A stretch of 64,000 nt of DNA from Skeletonema tropicum (taxonomy: Eukaryota; Bacillariophyta; Thalassiosirophyceae; Thalassiosirales; Thalassiosiraceae): NCBI GenBank assembly GCA_037178625.1, contig CM074128.1:4712001-4776000 (forward strand), in the 5' to 3' direction. A program made the translations under genes and the position numbers. Each line of letters begins with the position of its first letter. The stretch's first letter is position 1. The notes under the pieces were generated by a model, which made no database searches, was not told where the DNA came from, and was given only the letters and a program-made list of their open reading frames with translations. This document shows, piece after piece, positions 9,181-19,990 of this stretch.

Positions 9181-10959
9181 ATGAAGTTCACGACATATGC
9201 CACAATGATGATGGCACTATCATCATCACCAATAACATTCGCCTCTACTGACGACACTGATGCCATCAAAGAAACCAAAATGAACTACCCCATCAATGTA
9301 ATCGCACAAAACTACACTGATTCGGAAGGGATACTCTTACAAGGGTTTCTTTCCACTCCAAATACCACTACAACAACAACTACTACTACTAATACTACTA
9401 CTACTGATGATAAAGTTCCAGCAGTAGTCATCTTGCACGATTCGAGTGGCATTGACGCCTACGAGAAACAACGTGCGACGATGATTGCCACTGATTTGGG
9501 ATATGTTGCCTTTGCCGCAGATATATTCGGTGTGGAAACGGATATACCAGAAGATACGGGTGGTTGGGGTGGACCGTACGCTGCGTTTATTGGATCGTTT
9601 ACGGGCAATGCTACTCTCTTTACGCAGAGGATTGTTGCAGCTGTAGATCATGTGCAGTCGTTACCGTATGTGGATGAAACGAAGGTGGCCATTATAGGTT
9701 ATTGTTTAGGTGGAACGGGTGTAGTTCATTACATCAATGTTGCTGGTGAAAAGGAAGGAGGTGCAGCTGCAGTTGTAGGCGTCCATCCGTCTCTATTCGG
9801 TTCTTGGGGGGAACCCTTGGGTAAAATCAACATCCCATCATTGTTTCTAACGGGCGGGAACGATTTCTTAACTGGTCCACAAGCCATGACAACTTTGGAA
9901 GATCATTTGAAAAGTGCATCTACTGCAGAATGGGAGACAAATCGTTACAGTGATATTGATCATGCATTTTCAAATTGGTATAGTGAGAATTACAATGCTA
10001 GGGCTGATGAAAGATCATGGAACTCTCTGAGAACTTTCCTAGCAGATAAGTTTGGACAGAGTGATGATAGTTTTCAATTTTTGGGGTCAACGGACTGCTG
10101 CTCGGGTGTTTCAATAAATTCATATCCCCGAGATGAAGACGATACTAGCACCATAGGAGCGCGCAACTATGTCGTAAAGGCTGACAATGTTTATGACTGT
10201 GGCGAAGTTTACTGCAAAGTTCCTGTAGTCATCATCCTACCAGATAAGTCCGAATCTGGTATACAATTTGCAACACAGCGTGGCATACAGATTGCAAAGC
10301 GTTATGGTTATGCTGCTTGGATTGCCAAGGGTGATGCTCCGACACGTGAACATTTAGAGGGTGTTGGATATATTGATTCTGAACAGGTTGTTTTGGAGGG
10401 CTATGGTAGTGGTACGCAAGATGCATTGAATTTTGCCATGGGGGGCAGCACTGAAGGTGACTACTTGATCAAGGCGATTTCAATCTTTCAAGTCCCAGAA
10501 AATATCACTGCTTCGGTTGATGCTGCGTCGAATGCTACTTACAAGCCGCAATTACTCATCTCTTCCGGGGTAGATGGCGATGCCATGCCTGCCATTGTTG
10601 AATTGGAAAGTATGTTGATTGGGATGGATGCCAACTATGAAATAAATCGCTATTCCGATGCATCAGCCATGTTTACTAATTGGAACTACCCTGATGAATC
10701 ATACAATCAATACGCTGCTGGGAGGTCGTTTGGGACTGTAGAGACTATTTATCGGGAAATATTTGGAGAATCCCCAAAGGCTATTCCACAGCAAACTGAA
10801 GCACCTACTCCCACTGAAGCACCTACTCCCACTGAAGCACCTGCTCCCGTGCCTAGTTCTGTGCCTCTGACGTCTGCAACGAGTGGAGCAAGAGGTTTTG
10901 AGGTCATGACTGCTTCATCTTGTGCTGTCTTGGCAGCTGCGTTGATGCTATTAATGTAG
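9181..10959 (+). CDS. Secreted tandem dienelactone hydrolase-like protein, second domain degenerate
   Basis: The 592-residue protein has a signal peptide (about 1-22), a Thr run (62-75) and two alpha/beta-hydrolase units of the dienelactone hydrolase family. Unit 1 keeps a full triad: GYCLGG with nucleophile Cys175, Asp228 in TGGNDF, and His261 in DIDHAF. Unit 2 (about 345-530) aligns to it but has GYGSG (Gly409 for Cys) and DASAMF (Ala496 for His), so it is probably not catalytic. A PTEAP repeat linker (539-556) leads to a C-terminal hydrophobic tail (about 577-592), the layout of a GPI-anchor signal. Family members hydrolyse dienelactones and related esters; the natural substrate here is unknown. 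A periplasmic or cell-surface location is inferred from the two end signals. Confidence 0.82.
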   Translation: MKFTTYATMMMALSSSPITFASTDDTDAIKETKMNYPINVIAQNYTDSEGILLQGFLSTPNTTTTTTTTTNTTTTDDKVPAVVILHDSSGIDAYEKQRATMIATDLGYVAFAADIFGVETDIPEDTGGWGGPYAAFIGSFTGNATLFTQRIVAAVDHVQSLPYVDETKVAIIGYCLGGTGVVHYINVAGEKEGGAAAVVGVHPSLFGSWGEPLGKINIPSLFLTGGNDFLTGPQAMTTLEDHLKSASTAEWETNRYSDIDHAFSNWYSENYNARADERSWNSLRTFLADKFGQSDDSFQFLGSTDCCSGVSINSYPRDEDDTSTIGARNYVVKADNVYDCGEVYCKVPVVIILPDKSESGIQFATQRGIQIAKRYGYAAWIAKGDAPTREHLEGVGYIDSEQVVLEGYGSGTQDALNFAMGGSTEGDYLIKAISIFQVPENITASVDAASNATYKPQLLISSGVDGDAMPAIVELESMLIGMDANYEINRYSDASAMFTNWNYPDESYNQYAAGRSFGTVETIYREIFGESPKAIPQQTEAPTPTEAPTPTEAPAPVPSSVPLTSATSGARGFEVMTASSCAVLAAALMLLM

Positions 10960-11164
10960 TCACGACCAAACACGAATGTATAAAGTAATCTCACCGTGCT
11001 ACACAACTTCGGTGGTCTAACGTACATGATATCATGAAATGTGCGCATAGATTTATTGATATATATCTCTAAAGTAAATTGATCTCCCTCAGTTTGCCAA
11101 GTTCTCTTGCCCCACTACATATTGACTCATCATCCTCACAAGAATATGCTCTAAAAAAAGTACA

Positions 11165-12094
11165 TCAAATACCCATGTCACCAAGTCCCATATCACCCAT
11201 TCCACCCATACCCATACCTCCCATCCCACCATCCCTACCCAACTGTCCAGTCCTCTGCTTATACATAGTCTCCCCAATCATCTTCTTCATATTATCATCC
11301 CCACTATCATACATATCCTTCATCAAATCCATAATCCCCGCAGTAGGATCCTCCTTATTACTACTATCCTTCTTTTTCTTCTTTTTGGCAGTAAGTTCCG
11401 TCCAATGATCATAACTATATTCTCCCTTGACCTTACCCAATTTAATAATAATTTTATTCGCCTTGACGACATATTTCGATTTGGAGACATCAATATCTTT
11501 TTCAAGATTGTCATTTAGTAACCTGTACGACTTCTTGCTGCCATCATCATCGGTACCAAAGTCGGATACGATCAGGTCAAAACTGGTGGGGGTAAAGGCG
11601 CAGGATATTTTGGATTTGTCATGTGATCCGATACCGGTGAGGGGGACGTAGACTGTCACTAGTGGAGAGTTGTATTCGCCACAGTCGAAGTAGTGGGTGG
11701 GGAAGGTTTGATATTTGTTGGTGGAGGAGGTGATGATTGGTTGGGTGACGGGTGATTTTTTGGGAGTGGGTGTGGGAATTTCGGGTGATGGTGGTGCTGC
11801 TCCCTTCGTGGCTGCTGGAGCTGGAGAGGTAGATGATTCTTCAGAACCAGCAGCTGACGTAGACGCAGCCACACGTTGCAAGGCCTTACCCTCCTTCCTC
11901 AATTTAGTAATCAAGTTTTGCAAATGCATCTGTGCGGAGGGACGGGTAATGTGAGCCAACGCTGCCTCGATTTCATCTGCGTCGGAGAGGCGTTCTTGAG
12001 AGCGTGATTCGACTGCGCTTGTTGTCTCCTCAACTTCTTCTTGAGGAGTTGTTGTTGATGTTTCTTCCTCGATTACTTCGGAAATTTCTACCAT
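11165..12094 (-). CDS. CACYBP: Calcyclin-binding/Siah-interacting protein homologue (CacyBP/SIP)
   Basis: The 309-residue protein has three recognisable parts: an N-terminal helical hairpin like the Siah-interacting N domain (DADEIEAALAHI to KLRKEGKAL, about 38-72), a CS/p23-like beta domain (YQTFPTHYFDC to KIIIKLGK, about 128-221), and an SGS-like C-terminus (WTELTAK onward, including DPTAGIMDLMKDMYDSGDDNMKK). In animals and plants CacyBP/SIP is a cytosolic and nuclear adaptor linking E3 ligase components. The tail ends in a Gly/Met-rich repeat (about 289-309), unusual for the family. A Ser/Pro/Ala linker separates the N and CS domains. It is a single exon, in tandem with the upstream RING-Sel1-MYND gene on the same strand. 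Confidence 0.85.
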   Translation of the reverse strand: MVEISEVIEEETSTTTPQEEVEETTSAVESRSQERLSDADEIEAALAHITRPSAQMHLQNLITKLRKEGKALQRVAASTSAAGSEESSTSPAPAATKGAAPPSPEIPTPTPKKSPVTQPIITSSTNKYQTFPTHYFDCGEYNSPLVTVYVPLTGIGSHDKSKISCAFTPTSFDLIVSDFGTDDDGSKKSYRLLNDNLEKDIDVSKSKYVVKANKIIIKLGKVKGEYSYDHWTELTAKKKKKKDSSNKEDPTAGIMDLMKDMYDSGDDNMKKMIGETMYKQRTGQLGRDGGMGGMGMGGMGDMGLGDMGI

Positions 12095-12246
12095 GGTGGA
12101 TTGTTTTGATTATTGGTTGTTATTGATGATAGAAGAGTCGGTTTACTTATCTTATGACTTCATGAGCATTGAAATGACATCGTGCATCGTGCAAGCAAAA
12201 ATGAGTGGAGGATCGAAGATCGAAAGAAGAAAAGTGTTTGTATCTT

Positions 12247-12318
12247 TTCCCTTCAGACACTCATCTTCTTTACCCTTCAGACACACATCTTATTTTCCCT
12301 TCAGACACACATCATAGG
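12247..12318. repeat. 24-bp tandem repeat, three units
   Basis: Three consecutive 24-bp units share CCCTTCAGACAC with few differences. They lie upstream of the CacyBP start, inside the 465-bp gap between that gene and the RING-Sel1-MYND gene, so they could be 5' regulatory sequence. The rest of the gap holds nothing I can name. Confidence 0.75.
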
Positions 12319-12559
12319 AAATAGATTGAACGTGATACTTGTGATGATGGTAGAACGACGTAGATGCTGGAATAGGCTGGAATACAACACTTGTATTCAT
12401 ATCTGATAGTTGAGTGTCGAGTGGACTTATCTGAGCTTTACTTCCCGTCTTGTGAGCAGAGCAATTATTTATCTTTATCTTGTGTACAGCTTGCCATCTT
12501 GCACTTGACCCAAACATAGTGGACGGACATTCTGAGTTCAGGGGTCATTTTCCTAATCC

Positions 12560-13843
12560 TCAATATTTGCTCTTGATGCAATCTATCTTGTGTCCAGCCT
12601 TCCAGTGTTGCGCTTGGCATTCCTTTCCACAGTACCACGCTCCTGAACATCGTACACAACGCTTGAGTGAAGAGCATCCTCCCTCCTTCCTGCAGTTTGC
12701 GCAGTGACCCTTTACCTTTTCCTCAATACTTACTAAGAAGCCATCATTTGATGATTCACCGTTCAGTGCGAAGCGAGCCCAGAATAAAGATTTTGGGAAT
12801 GGACTATGACCAGGTATTTCCATTTCCCCTTCATACCGTGCATGGCCAAGTTGAAGCATCGAAAACGAGAGGGTGTTGGCGAATAATGAACGGATCCATA
12901 TCCATCCTGTTTGTGTAGCATATTCGATACATTTTTCAGAGTAATGTTTTGCAAGGATCAATGATTCAGTCAGACCACATTCACCTTCAAAGAAATAATA
13001 ACCCAACCAACCGCACGCTTCGGATTCGCCCTGACTCGCTGCAAGTGTGGTGTAATGAAGAGCCTTTTTGTAGTCGCCGTTCCTGAAATAAGTATCAGCC
13101 AGTTTCTGTTGTGCAGTTAGGTGTCCAAGATCCGCTGCCTCTTTCAAATAATGCATATATTTCGATTGCTTGTCACTGTCGTTTGTTTCATCACTGTAAA
13201 TGGCCGCCATCCAGCATAATGCATCCGAATCACGCTGATCTGCAGCTTGCTTCATGAACTGCAACCCTTTTTCTTTATCTAAAGGAAAGCCGTACTTTTT
13301 ACCCAACATTTCATTAGAGTACCATGTTCCAATCTGGAACTGCGCCCATGCCCTCCCTTTGTTTGAATGCTCCAATACCTTGGCTCCCTCTTTCTTAAAA
13401 TCATCTGCCCCATACATCTCTTCTCGACAAAAAGGACACTTGTTACGAAAACCCTCATCGAAACCCTCTCTCTCGAAATGAGATTTGCGTTTGTCTATAC
13501 ACTGCCTGCACATCCAACCGCCGCAGCACCAAAGTCGAGCAACTGTCACGATATTCACGTGTTTGATTGTTTCGAGGCAAATGGGGCAATCCTCAGAGTC
13601 TTCAGGAGGATGCAGCTCGTCCTGAAGACGGACAACAGCAGCCACCCGCTTCGATTCCAGTAGTAGCTCGAGCCGTTCTTCAGTGTCCGAGAGCTCTTTG
13701 ATTAATTGCGCCCTTGCTTTCGTCTCTGGCGACGCAAGGCCCGTTGCATGAATAATAAACGATAGCGAGGGAAGATCAGCAATAGCTGCCTTCTGAGAAG
13801 CAATCTCCTCCCGCAGCTGCTGCTCTGTATCGTCATCGGCCAT
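12560..13843 (-). CDS. RING-like / Sel1-repeat / MYND zinc-finger protein
   Basis: The 427-residue protein has a helical N-terminus, a RING-like finger (CPICLE at 86-91, CCGGWMCRQC at 106-115, CPFCRE at 136-141), several Sel1-like repeats (about 165-340, units such as AWAQFQIGTWY, AQQKLADTYF and ACGWLGYYFF) and a C-terminal MYND finger (CANC at 381-384 through HWKAGHKIDC ending at 422). The combination suggests a scaffold or E3-type protein; the partner is unknown. Close paralogues lie at 46620-47900 (broken) and 48242-49510 (intact), so the family has expanded in this region. Upstream sequence near 13940 (GTAGGAATTAATATCTGAAG) is shared with the intact paralogue's 5' flank at 49585, showing that the duplication included promoter DNA. 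Confidence 0.85.
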   Translation of the reverse strand: MADDDTEQQLREEIASQKAAIADLPSLSFIIHATGLASPETKARAQLIKELSDTEERLELLLESKRVAAVVRLQDELHPPEDSEDCPICLETIKHVNIVTVARLWCCGGWMCRQCIDKRKSHFEREGFDEGFRNKCPFCREEMYGADDFKKEGAKVLEHSNKGRAWAQFQIGTWYSNEMLGKKYGFPLDKEKGLQFMKQAADQRDSDALCWMAAIYSDETNDSDKQSKYMHYLKEAADLGHLTAQQKLADTYFRNGDYKKALHYTTLAASQGESEACGWLGYYFFEGECGLTESLILAKHYSEKCIEYATQTGWIWIRSLFANTLSFSMLQLGHARYEGEMEIPGHSPFPKSLFWARFALNGESSNDGFLVSIEEKVKGHCANCRKEGGCSSLKRCVRCSGAWYCGKECQAQHWKAGHKIDCIKSKY

Positions 13844-14826
13844 GGTGACGATCGCAAGATACTTTTATGGTCGGATATCCTCTCTTTGGCCTCAGAGCTT
13901 CCGGCTGATGATTGAGAATCCTCCCAGACCGTAGGCCACAGTAGGAATTAATATCTGAAGAGGCGCGACACATCGCATCATTTTTTAGATAGACTTCAAG
14001 TCGAGACCTTTGAACTTTGCTCAAGGGTATAAGCCCTTTGCTGATAAGGAATATGCATCTGCTTCTGGCGAAGATAAGCCACTATACGGCCGATTATATT
14101 AAAAGGTTGGTTAGAGAGTCTCTTAATTACTTCTTATTGACGTCTCAGCTCCTCCTCCATACACCAAACACTAAATCATAGGAATGTACTGAATGTGATA
14201 ATAAAAATCAATACGCCTGATGCATTGCAATACAATATACTCCATTCTTTCATGTTAGTAGTTTTGGCTCTTGACATCCCCCTTCCCGCTGAAAGGCACA
14301 TGGAAATAAAACTGAAACTTATGTCTAAAACTGACTTGACCGCTTTAACAGAAAAGTAATGCACAGGAGATTATCAAACAGCGTTGCTGCAAGCACAGTA
14401 CAGAATGGACCTAAGAAGTCAGATACCTTCCAATGAGATACTCATTTTAGAACATTTTAGGGTGCATTAGTTTTATTCGTGTACTGAGCCTAATACTTCT
14501 CTCTCTAGAGTGAGAGTGCGTGTGCCTTATTCATTTGTGGCAGGTGAGGTAAGGTAGGCAATGACAAATCACACTGATAGTGCATACCATAACTCCCACA
14601 ACCAACTACATAAACAAATCACAACATCATCTGAGCGCCCGGACAACCACAGGCGTCACTGAAGACAAACTTTCAAGTATTGTGATTCAAACCATCCTAT
14701 CAAATTCAAAAACATCAAATGCGTCCCTTGATCAAAATACATTTGTACTGTTGTTTGGAAACTTCAACGACAATCATTTGTGTCTTGATAGCTGATAGCG
14801 TCACTCTGGATTTCTAATTCTCAATC
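13844..14826. other. Intergenic region containing a dispersed repeat
   Basis: No gene is visible in about 980 bp. The stretch 14078-14155 resembles 51242-51330 (shared CGAAGATAAG, then AGAGAGTCTCTT, ATTACTT, TTATTGAC and TCTCAGC in the same order), so it is a dispersed repeat of unknown kind. Confidence 0.5.
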
Positions 14827-15864
14827 TCAAGCGACCTTCTTACCCTCCGTCAGCATCAGATCCAAGCTCCATTCATTTTCCAGCTCCTTCAACACCACGC
14901 AGCAGGCAGCGCCCGGTCCCAATAGCGGTGTCATCAATAAAGCCTTCATTGCTTCCCATTCGCTATGGTACGCAATGAAGAGCAACACGCCAACGAACAG
15001 TACGCCGGTATCGATTGTCATGAATGCAACTGATGGACCCGCCTCTGTCCAAATATCCCGCCAGACCTCGTTAAATGCAAATCCGTACGTTTGATAAACA
15101 ACTGCCATCAGACACGCGTAGAAAATAAAAGATACCGCCGCAAGGATATTGTATGATTTCTGAATAAGGTCATTACTCCTCGTGATATTCTCACGCGTGA
15201 CTTCGAGAGTTGGAGATCTATCCAACCATAACGGCAGTGCCATCATCGCTAGTATAGGTCCACCCAATATCCCCGCACTAATCTCCCAAACCTTCCCGTC
15301 GGTAGGAGCTGCAAACACAAAGTAAGTAAGCATAGAGGCAGGCAACGACAATAACACCCCAAATAAAATCCGGAGATTAGTCACCGGCACACCAAGCCGT
15401 GAGCCTGAGTAGTAGTAGCTTGGATTGTAGATCATTGGGAATATGACGCTGATGCCAAAAACTTGCATCAGTAATCCCAATACGGTGGGATAAATAACCG
15501 GACCACTCGCACCCTTCCTCCCAGCAGTGGTAGTAATAGTCAAATTCAACGGGAGCGCCACCACGATCACTCCACCCCAAACTATCAACCCAGCAGGATA
15601 GGTCTCCCTCAACTCCAATAAGAATTGTGTGATAAGGCACACCAGCATCTTAAACGCACCCAGTCCCAACTCGGGAACGTAGGAATGATACCCAGTCTCC
15701 TTAGCAAAGTTTTCAATTGCAATGTCAGAGTTGCCACATGCGGCGAGTATCGGTTCGAACGCCGGGCCGGAGATTGAGTTCACCTTCACGAAGGCCCAAA
15801 CACCGATAGTGAAGGATAGAACGGCGTAACCGATCCGCCGGTAGTCGGTTGTTGGTTTGCTCAT
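14827..15864 (-). CDS. Polytopic membrane protein, family not recognised
   Basis: From the ATG at 15864 the protein has 345 residues and about eight hydrophobic segments, including stretches around YRRIGYAVLSFTIGVWAFV, GLIVWGGVIVVALPL, VLGLLMQVFGISVIFPMI and ILAAVSFIFYACLMAVV. The longer open frame starts with TTG at 15915, so the ATG was preferred. A PAGLIVW segment recalls the SAYPAGIMW segment in the DUF1772 protein encoded downstream at 17270, but I cannot show homology. It is a single exon. Likely an integral membrane enzyme or transporter; function unknown. Confidence 0.6.
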   Translation of the reverse strand: MSKPTTDYRRIGYAVLSFTIGVWAFVKVNSISGPAFEPILAACGNSDIAIENFAKETGYHSYVPELGLGAFKMLVCLITQFLLELRETYPAGLIVWGGVIVVALPLNLTITTTAGRKGASGPVIYPTVLGLLMQVFGISVIFPMIYNPSYYYSGSRLGVPVTNLRILFGVLLSLPASMLTYFVFAAPTDGKVWEISAGILGGPILAMMALPLWLDRSPTLEVTRENITRSNDLIQKSYNILAAVSFIFYACLMAVVYQTYGFAFNEVWRDIWTEAGPSVAFMTIDTGVLFVGVLLFIAYHSEWEAMKALLMTPLLGPGAACCVVLKELENEWSLDLMLTEGKKVA

Positions 15865-16109
15865 GTTAGTAATGTTGCGTTTTGGATGGTATGTTACGAT
15901 CTCTTGCCCCGCCAACGCTAACTTCGTGCTTCATAGCGAGAGTAGAGAAGTACGTGGCTGAGGTGGCGTGGATGCGCGCGGGGTAGGTTAGGGAGTAGGG
16001 AGCTTGGAAGTGGGGATAGGTGTGGGCTTGGTGGTAGGGCGGGACCTCCCTAAACCACGTGCAAGTAAAAAAAAATCTTATTGAGGTCTCTGAGCTAAAA
16101 CCTGATAAG

Positions 16110-16965
16110 AACTTCATCTAACATATCGCATCTATCGTCGTGAATATACGCATGAGCCGCTTCTAGTGACCCATTATGTATAGTCGGCGGCAATACTAGA
16201 CAAGCACTTCAGCACTGCTCAGACGGCTGGCGTGCGTAGAAGCGATGCTACAGTCTCGTACATAGCTGATCTGAGAGGTCCCCAGTGTGGGCTGGCCAGT
16301 AGCACCTCATTAATCCAAATCGTATCTATCGTCATGAATATACGCATGAGCCGCTTCTAGTGCCCCATTATGTATAGTCGGCGGCAATACTAGACAAGCA
16401 TATTAGCATTGCTCAGACGGCTGGCGTGCGTAGAAGCGATGCTACAGTCTCGTAGCTGATCTGAGAGGTCCCCAGTGTGGGCTGGCCAGCAGCACCTCGA
16501 TCTAGCAGATTGTACTTATCTTCATGAATATGCGCATGAGCCGATTCTAGTGGCTCATTATAGTCGGCGGCAATACTAGACAAGCATATTAGCATTGTTC
16601 AGACGGCTGGCGTGCGTAGAAGCGATGCTACAGTCTCGTAGCTGATCTGAGAGGTCCAGTGTGGGCTGGCCAGCAGCACCACATCCTACCAAATCGTATC
16701 TATCGTCATGAATATACGCATGAGCCGCTTCTAGTGTCCCATTATAGTAGGCGGCAATACTAGACAAGCACTTCAGCACTGCTCAGACGGCTTGCGTGCG
16801 TAGAAGCGATGCTACAGTCTCGTAGCTGATCTGAGAGGTCCAGTGTGGGCTGGCCGCTTCACCTCGATCTAGCAGATTGTACTTATCGTCATGAATATGC
16901 GCATGAGCCGCTTCTCGTGGCTCATCATATAATCGGTGCAGGTTACTGCTAAACGATGATGACAT
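16110..16965. repeat. Satellite array A, about four and a half monomers
   Basis: GGCGGCAATACTAGACAAGC recurs with spacings of about 184-194 bp (near 16183, 16377, 16563 and 16747). Monomers here are longer and more divergent than in the large array at 22.4 kb and keep GTGTGGGCTGGCCAGCAGCA. This looks like an older outpost of the same satellite family. The sequence between the array and the first cassette (16966-17179) is not recognisable. Confidence 0.9.
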
Positions 16966-17269
16966 AATATTATGAATACTTGGGTGTTAGATGGTGGTCT
17001 AAGTCTCATTCGCCAAAGGTCTAAATCTCATTTCACAATAGAGGTTTTTCTTCATTGCAAGCAAGACAATTCCAGTGCCACTATCGACACAAACGATAAG
17101 TCAGAACAACATTCTTTCTTCTTTTTGTAAGGGTGCACGTCTCTAATCATTCTTTCTTCTTACATTTTCAGTACGTGCTATATTTTTTAGGCTTACCGAG
17201 TTTGGAGTAATTTTTTGTAATACAAATTCGATAATACATCAAAAAAGTGTGTGAGGACGACTGAACAAA

Positions 17270-17866
17270 ATGGATTACGGCGCTGCAAATAGTAATCTGA
17301 TCTATGCTGATGCTGGTAATCAAACGGGATTTGGAAGCTGTTATGCTTCAATATCCAGCGTTTGGCTACTTTCTCGCCTTGAGTCAATTATGTTGACATC
17401 TGTCATTCTCGACTCCATGGCAGCAGGCATAATCTTCATTTTCTCCAACACTATCATGCCTACCCTTGCTACCTTGGACACTGACATTGGAATTAGTATC
17501 ATGAATGAAATCAATATTAACATTGTTAATCCAGCTTTCGCCGTGGCTTTTTTCGGTGGCCTCATTTCTGCTTATCCTGCAGGAATCATGTGGAAGAATC
17601 CTAATGATTTCTCCAAGCCTGCTCGTTATTACGCAGTTGCTGCAACCTTAGTTTTCTTTTTCGGAGAAGTCACGGTCACCATTACTCAGAATGTACCTAG
17701 AAACGATGCTTTGTTAGCCGTTGATCCAGAATCTGAAGAGGGTGCAAGTTATTGGGAGGTTCAATTTTTGAAAGGTTGGGTTGGCTGGAACAATGCTCGC
17801 TGCTTCTTTAGCGTTACGTCTGCTATCCTTGGAGGGCTTTCCCTTGCCTTTATGAGGAAGTCTTAG
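17270..17866 (+). CDS. DUF1772 membrane protein, complete copy
   Basis: The 198-residue protein shows the DUF1772 pattern: a first span ending in TIMPTLATLD, the NEININIVNP segment, a second span (AFAVAFFGGLISAY), a third (YYAVAATLVFFFGEVTVTI) leading to TQNVPRNDALLAVD, and WVGWNNARCFFSVTSAILGG. The family includes anthrone-oxygenase-like proteins in fungi but most members have no known reaction. The first 40 residues before MLTSVIL are less typical and the second Met (17390) is an alternative start. Copies 2 and 3 of this gene are damaged, so this is the reference copy. Confidence 0.75.
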   Translation: MDYGAANSNLIYADAGNQTGFGSCYASISSVWLLSRLESIMLTSVILDSMAAGIIFIFSNTIMPTLATLDTDIGISIMNEININIVNPAFAVAFFGGLISAYPAGIMWKNPNDFSKPARYYAVAATLVFFFGEVTVTITQNVPRNDALLAVDPESEEGASYWEVQFLKGWVGWNNARCFFSVTSAILGGLSLAFMRKS

Positions 17867-18688
17867 AGACTAATTTAGATGTAAAAGTATCGATAATTGT
17901 GCAAGTTATTCACTTTACTTGACTTGAAACACTCGCTTATTACTTTTATGACCCTTGGATCGTTTCTTGCAATGATATAGAAGAACGGAAGATGTATAAC
18001 ATGATGTAAAAAGTATAGTGTCGCTCGCTTCTGGCTGTTTTCCTGTAGCGGCGAGACAAAAGATACGGCCCACTGTGCGGTGTCGATTTTGACATTGAGA
18101 GTAATCAGCTGAATGAAAGTTTGAATTTTAATTCGTAGTAGGCTAGGAAACAAGAAGCAGTTACCGCGGATTGGGTGTGAAATCCACCCCTACTTCTTCA
18201 GCAAAGTACCGCTAGAGAGTACAGAAGTAAGCTATGTAGCATGCACAGTCTGCAAGTGATATGTACATACTTATCGTGGATACCTTGAATAAGACAAGTC
18301 CAGTACCGTTATGGACAATATATTCTTTCTTCTTAGATGACCGGTACACGAAGGGTCACAAAGTCTCTACGTACTTACAGTCTGCTTGCCCGCAGTTATG
18401 TAGTAACGCAGCGCAGGATAAGCAAGCGGAGGAAAGGGTCGTCGCGCTATGCACTGATATTATTTCTCACCTCTATCTGGCTGCTCTAGAGAGAGAACTG
18501 AACACACTGCTCGAGAAGGATTTGCACTGCACCACGACAAAATTGTTTCTTCTGATGTGCAGCTGCAGATGCACGACTCCTTGCCTTTGCATTTGCTGCA
18601 AGTGAGCTCAAAATCAAAACCACTGTCGTAAAAAGTTTCAAGCACAAACATAAAACTGTCGAAATTTAATCAAGGAAGAGTAGTCATC
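17867..18688. other. Spacer between DUF1772 and MDR genes
   Basis: The 820-bp spacer is repeated in the other two cassettes (29287-30037 and 37908-38698) with small indels. Open frames in it change length between copies and look non-coding. It must contain the MDR promoter. Copies 2 and 3 are more alike here than either is to copy 1. Confidence 0.5.
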
Positions 18689-19669
18689 ATGATGAAAGCT
18701 GTGGTCTTAGTTGACAAGAACATGGTGAAAATCCAAGACATAGCAAAACCGTCTCCAAAGACTGGTGAGGTGTTGATCAGGCTCATCTACACTGCACTTG
18801 ACACAGCTTTCCACGAGGTTGCCAACCGTACCATGGTTGCTGGAAGTTTTCTGCATGACCTAAAAGTGAATCCTGTAGTAGCTGGTTGGCATTTCAGTGG
18901 TGTGGTCGAGAAAGTTGCAGAGGATGTTGGCGACTTAAAGGTTGGTGATGCAGTGTATGGCCACCTGCAGTATTCTCGAAGCACTAAACAAGGTGCTTTA
19001 GCTGATTTTATCACAGTTCCGGCATCTGAATGTGCCAAGATTCCCGAAGGCATTGAATTGGATGCAGCTGCAGCAGTGACGACTGAGGCGCTAACGGCTC
19101 TTCAAGCAATAAGAGACAAAGGTGGGTTGACCGAAGGGAAAAGCATTCTGATCATTGCGGCAGGTGGCGGCGTAGGTACTCAAGCCGTACAGATTGCAAA
19201 ATTACTGAAGGCAGGGAAAGTGCATGCAGTTTGTTCCACCAAAGATGTATCGAATGCAACGAAGCTAGGAGCGGATCTTGTCATTGATCGTATCAAAAAG
19301 GACGTCACCAAGACCCTGAGCGCTGCGTCATACGATGTAATCTTCGACACATCTGGCATGTATTCACTTATGAAGATGCACTACGCTATGAAGAGAGGAG
19401 GGACCTTCGTATCAACCGTTCCACACCTGACTGAATATCCACCCTTTTCCTGGATTATTGGTAGTGTAACAGGGAAAAGTTCCAAGTCACTCATGGTCAA
19501 GTGTAACCGTCAAGACCTCGAGATCGTTGCAGAATGGCTGAAAGCAGGTGGCATCACCGTTCCGATCGATAGCATATACAATGTCAAATATATCATTGAT
19601 GCTATCGAACGTCAGGACAGTGGTAAAAAGTCAGGGCGAGTGGTTATCAAAGTAGCAGACGGTTGGTAG
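18689..19669 (+). CDS. Zinc-free MDR family oxidoreductase (quinone-reductase-like)
   Basis: The 326-residue protein has a GroES-like N-terminal half (about 1-125, with GEVLIRLIYTALD, VVAGWHFSGVVEKV and DLKVGDAVYG) and a Rossmann half with the nucleotide loop AAGGGVGTQAVQIAK (157-171). A segment RKSG-like (KKSGRVVIKV) closes the fold. The Cys/His zinc ligands of classical alcohol dehydrogenases are absent, which places it with quinone oxidoreductase/enoyl reductase-like MDR proteins using NAD(P)H. Substrate is unknown. It is a single exon; the copies at 30038 and 38699 are broken, so this is the only full-length MDR gene of the three. Confidence 0.82.
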   Translation: MMKAVVLVDKNMVKIQDIAKPSPKTGEVLIRLIYTALDTAFHEVANRTMVAGSFLHDLKVNPVVAGWHFSGVVEKVAEDVGDLKVGDAVYGHLQYSRSTKQGALADFITVPASECAKIPEGIELDAAAAVTTEALTALQAIRDKGGLTEGKSILIIAAGGGVGTQAVQIAKLLKAGKVHAVCSTKDVSNATKLGADLVIDRIKKDVTKTLSAASYDVIFDTSGMYSLMKMHYAMKRGGTFVSTVPHLTEYPPFSWIIGSVTGKSSKSLMVKCNRQDLEIVAEWLKAGGITVPIDSIYNVKYIIDAIERQDSGKKSGRVVIKVADGW

Positions 19670-19990
19670 TATTGCTGTGCATTGGGATTGCAAGGGTCTT
19701 CCTCTCAACGCTAAGGCGTTAAGGCGACATAACCTACGGATATCTACACGCGTGCTACTAGAGGGCACGACATGGAGAGGACAACAGAAGGAGAAGAAGA
19801 CAGGTGAGCTAGCTTACAGGCTACACTACGGGACCATGACAGACCAGTTCCTGGCAGTCTCGTCCTCATTCCCAATTTTGTTCGGTGTATGATAACATTT
19901 GCATGAAAATGAATAGTCGAGAATCACACAACACATAACCCGCCCTCATGTCAGCTGTTTTCTCTAAATAGGCTAAGATAGATCATTTTC

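Noticed and set aside
18261..18605. Cys-rich small protein between DUF1772 and MDR genes
   Set aside because: The frame changes length and sequence between the three cassettes through indels that are not multiples of three.
19677..19892. Small ORF after the MDR gene
   Set aside because: It directly follows the MDR stop, has no recognisable content and is deleted in copy 3.
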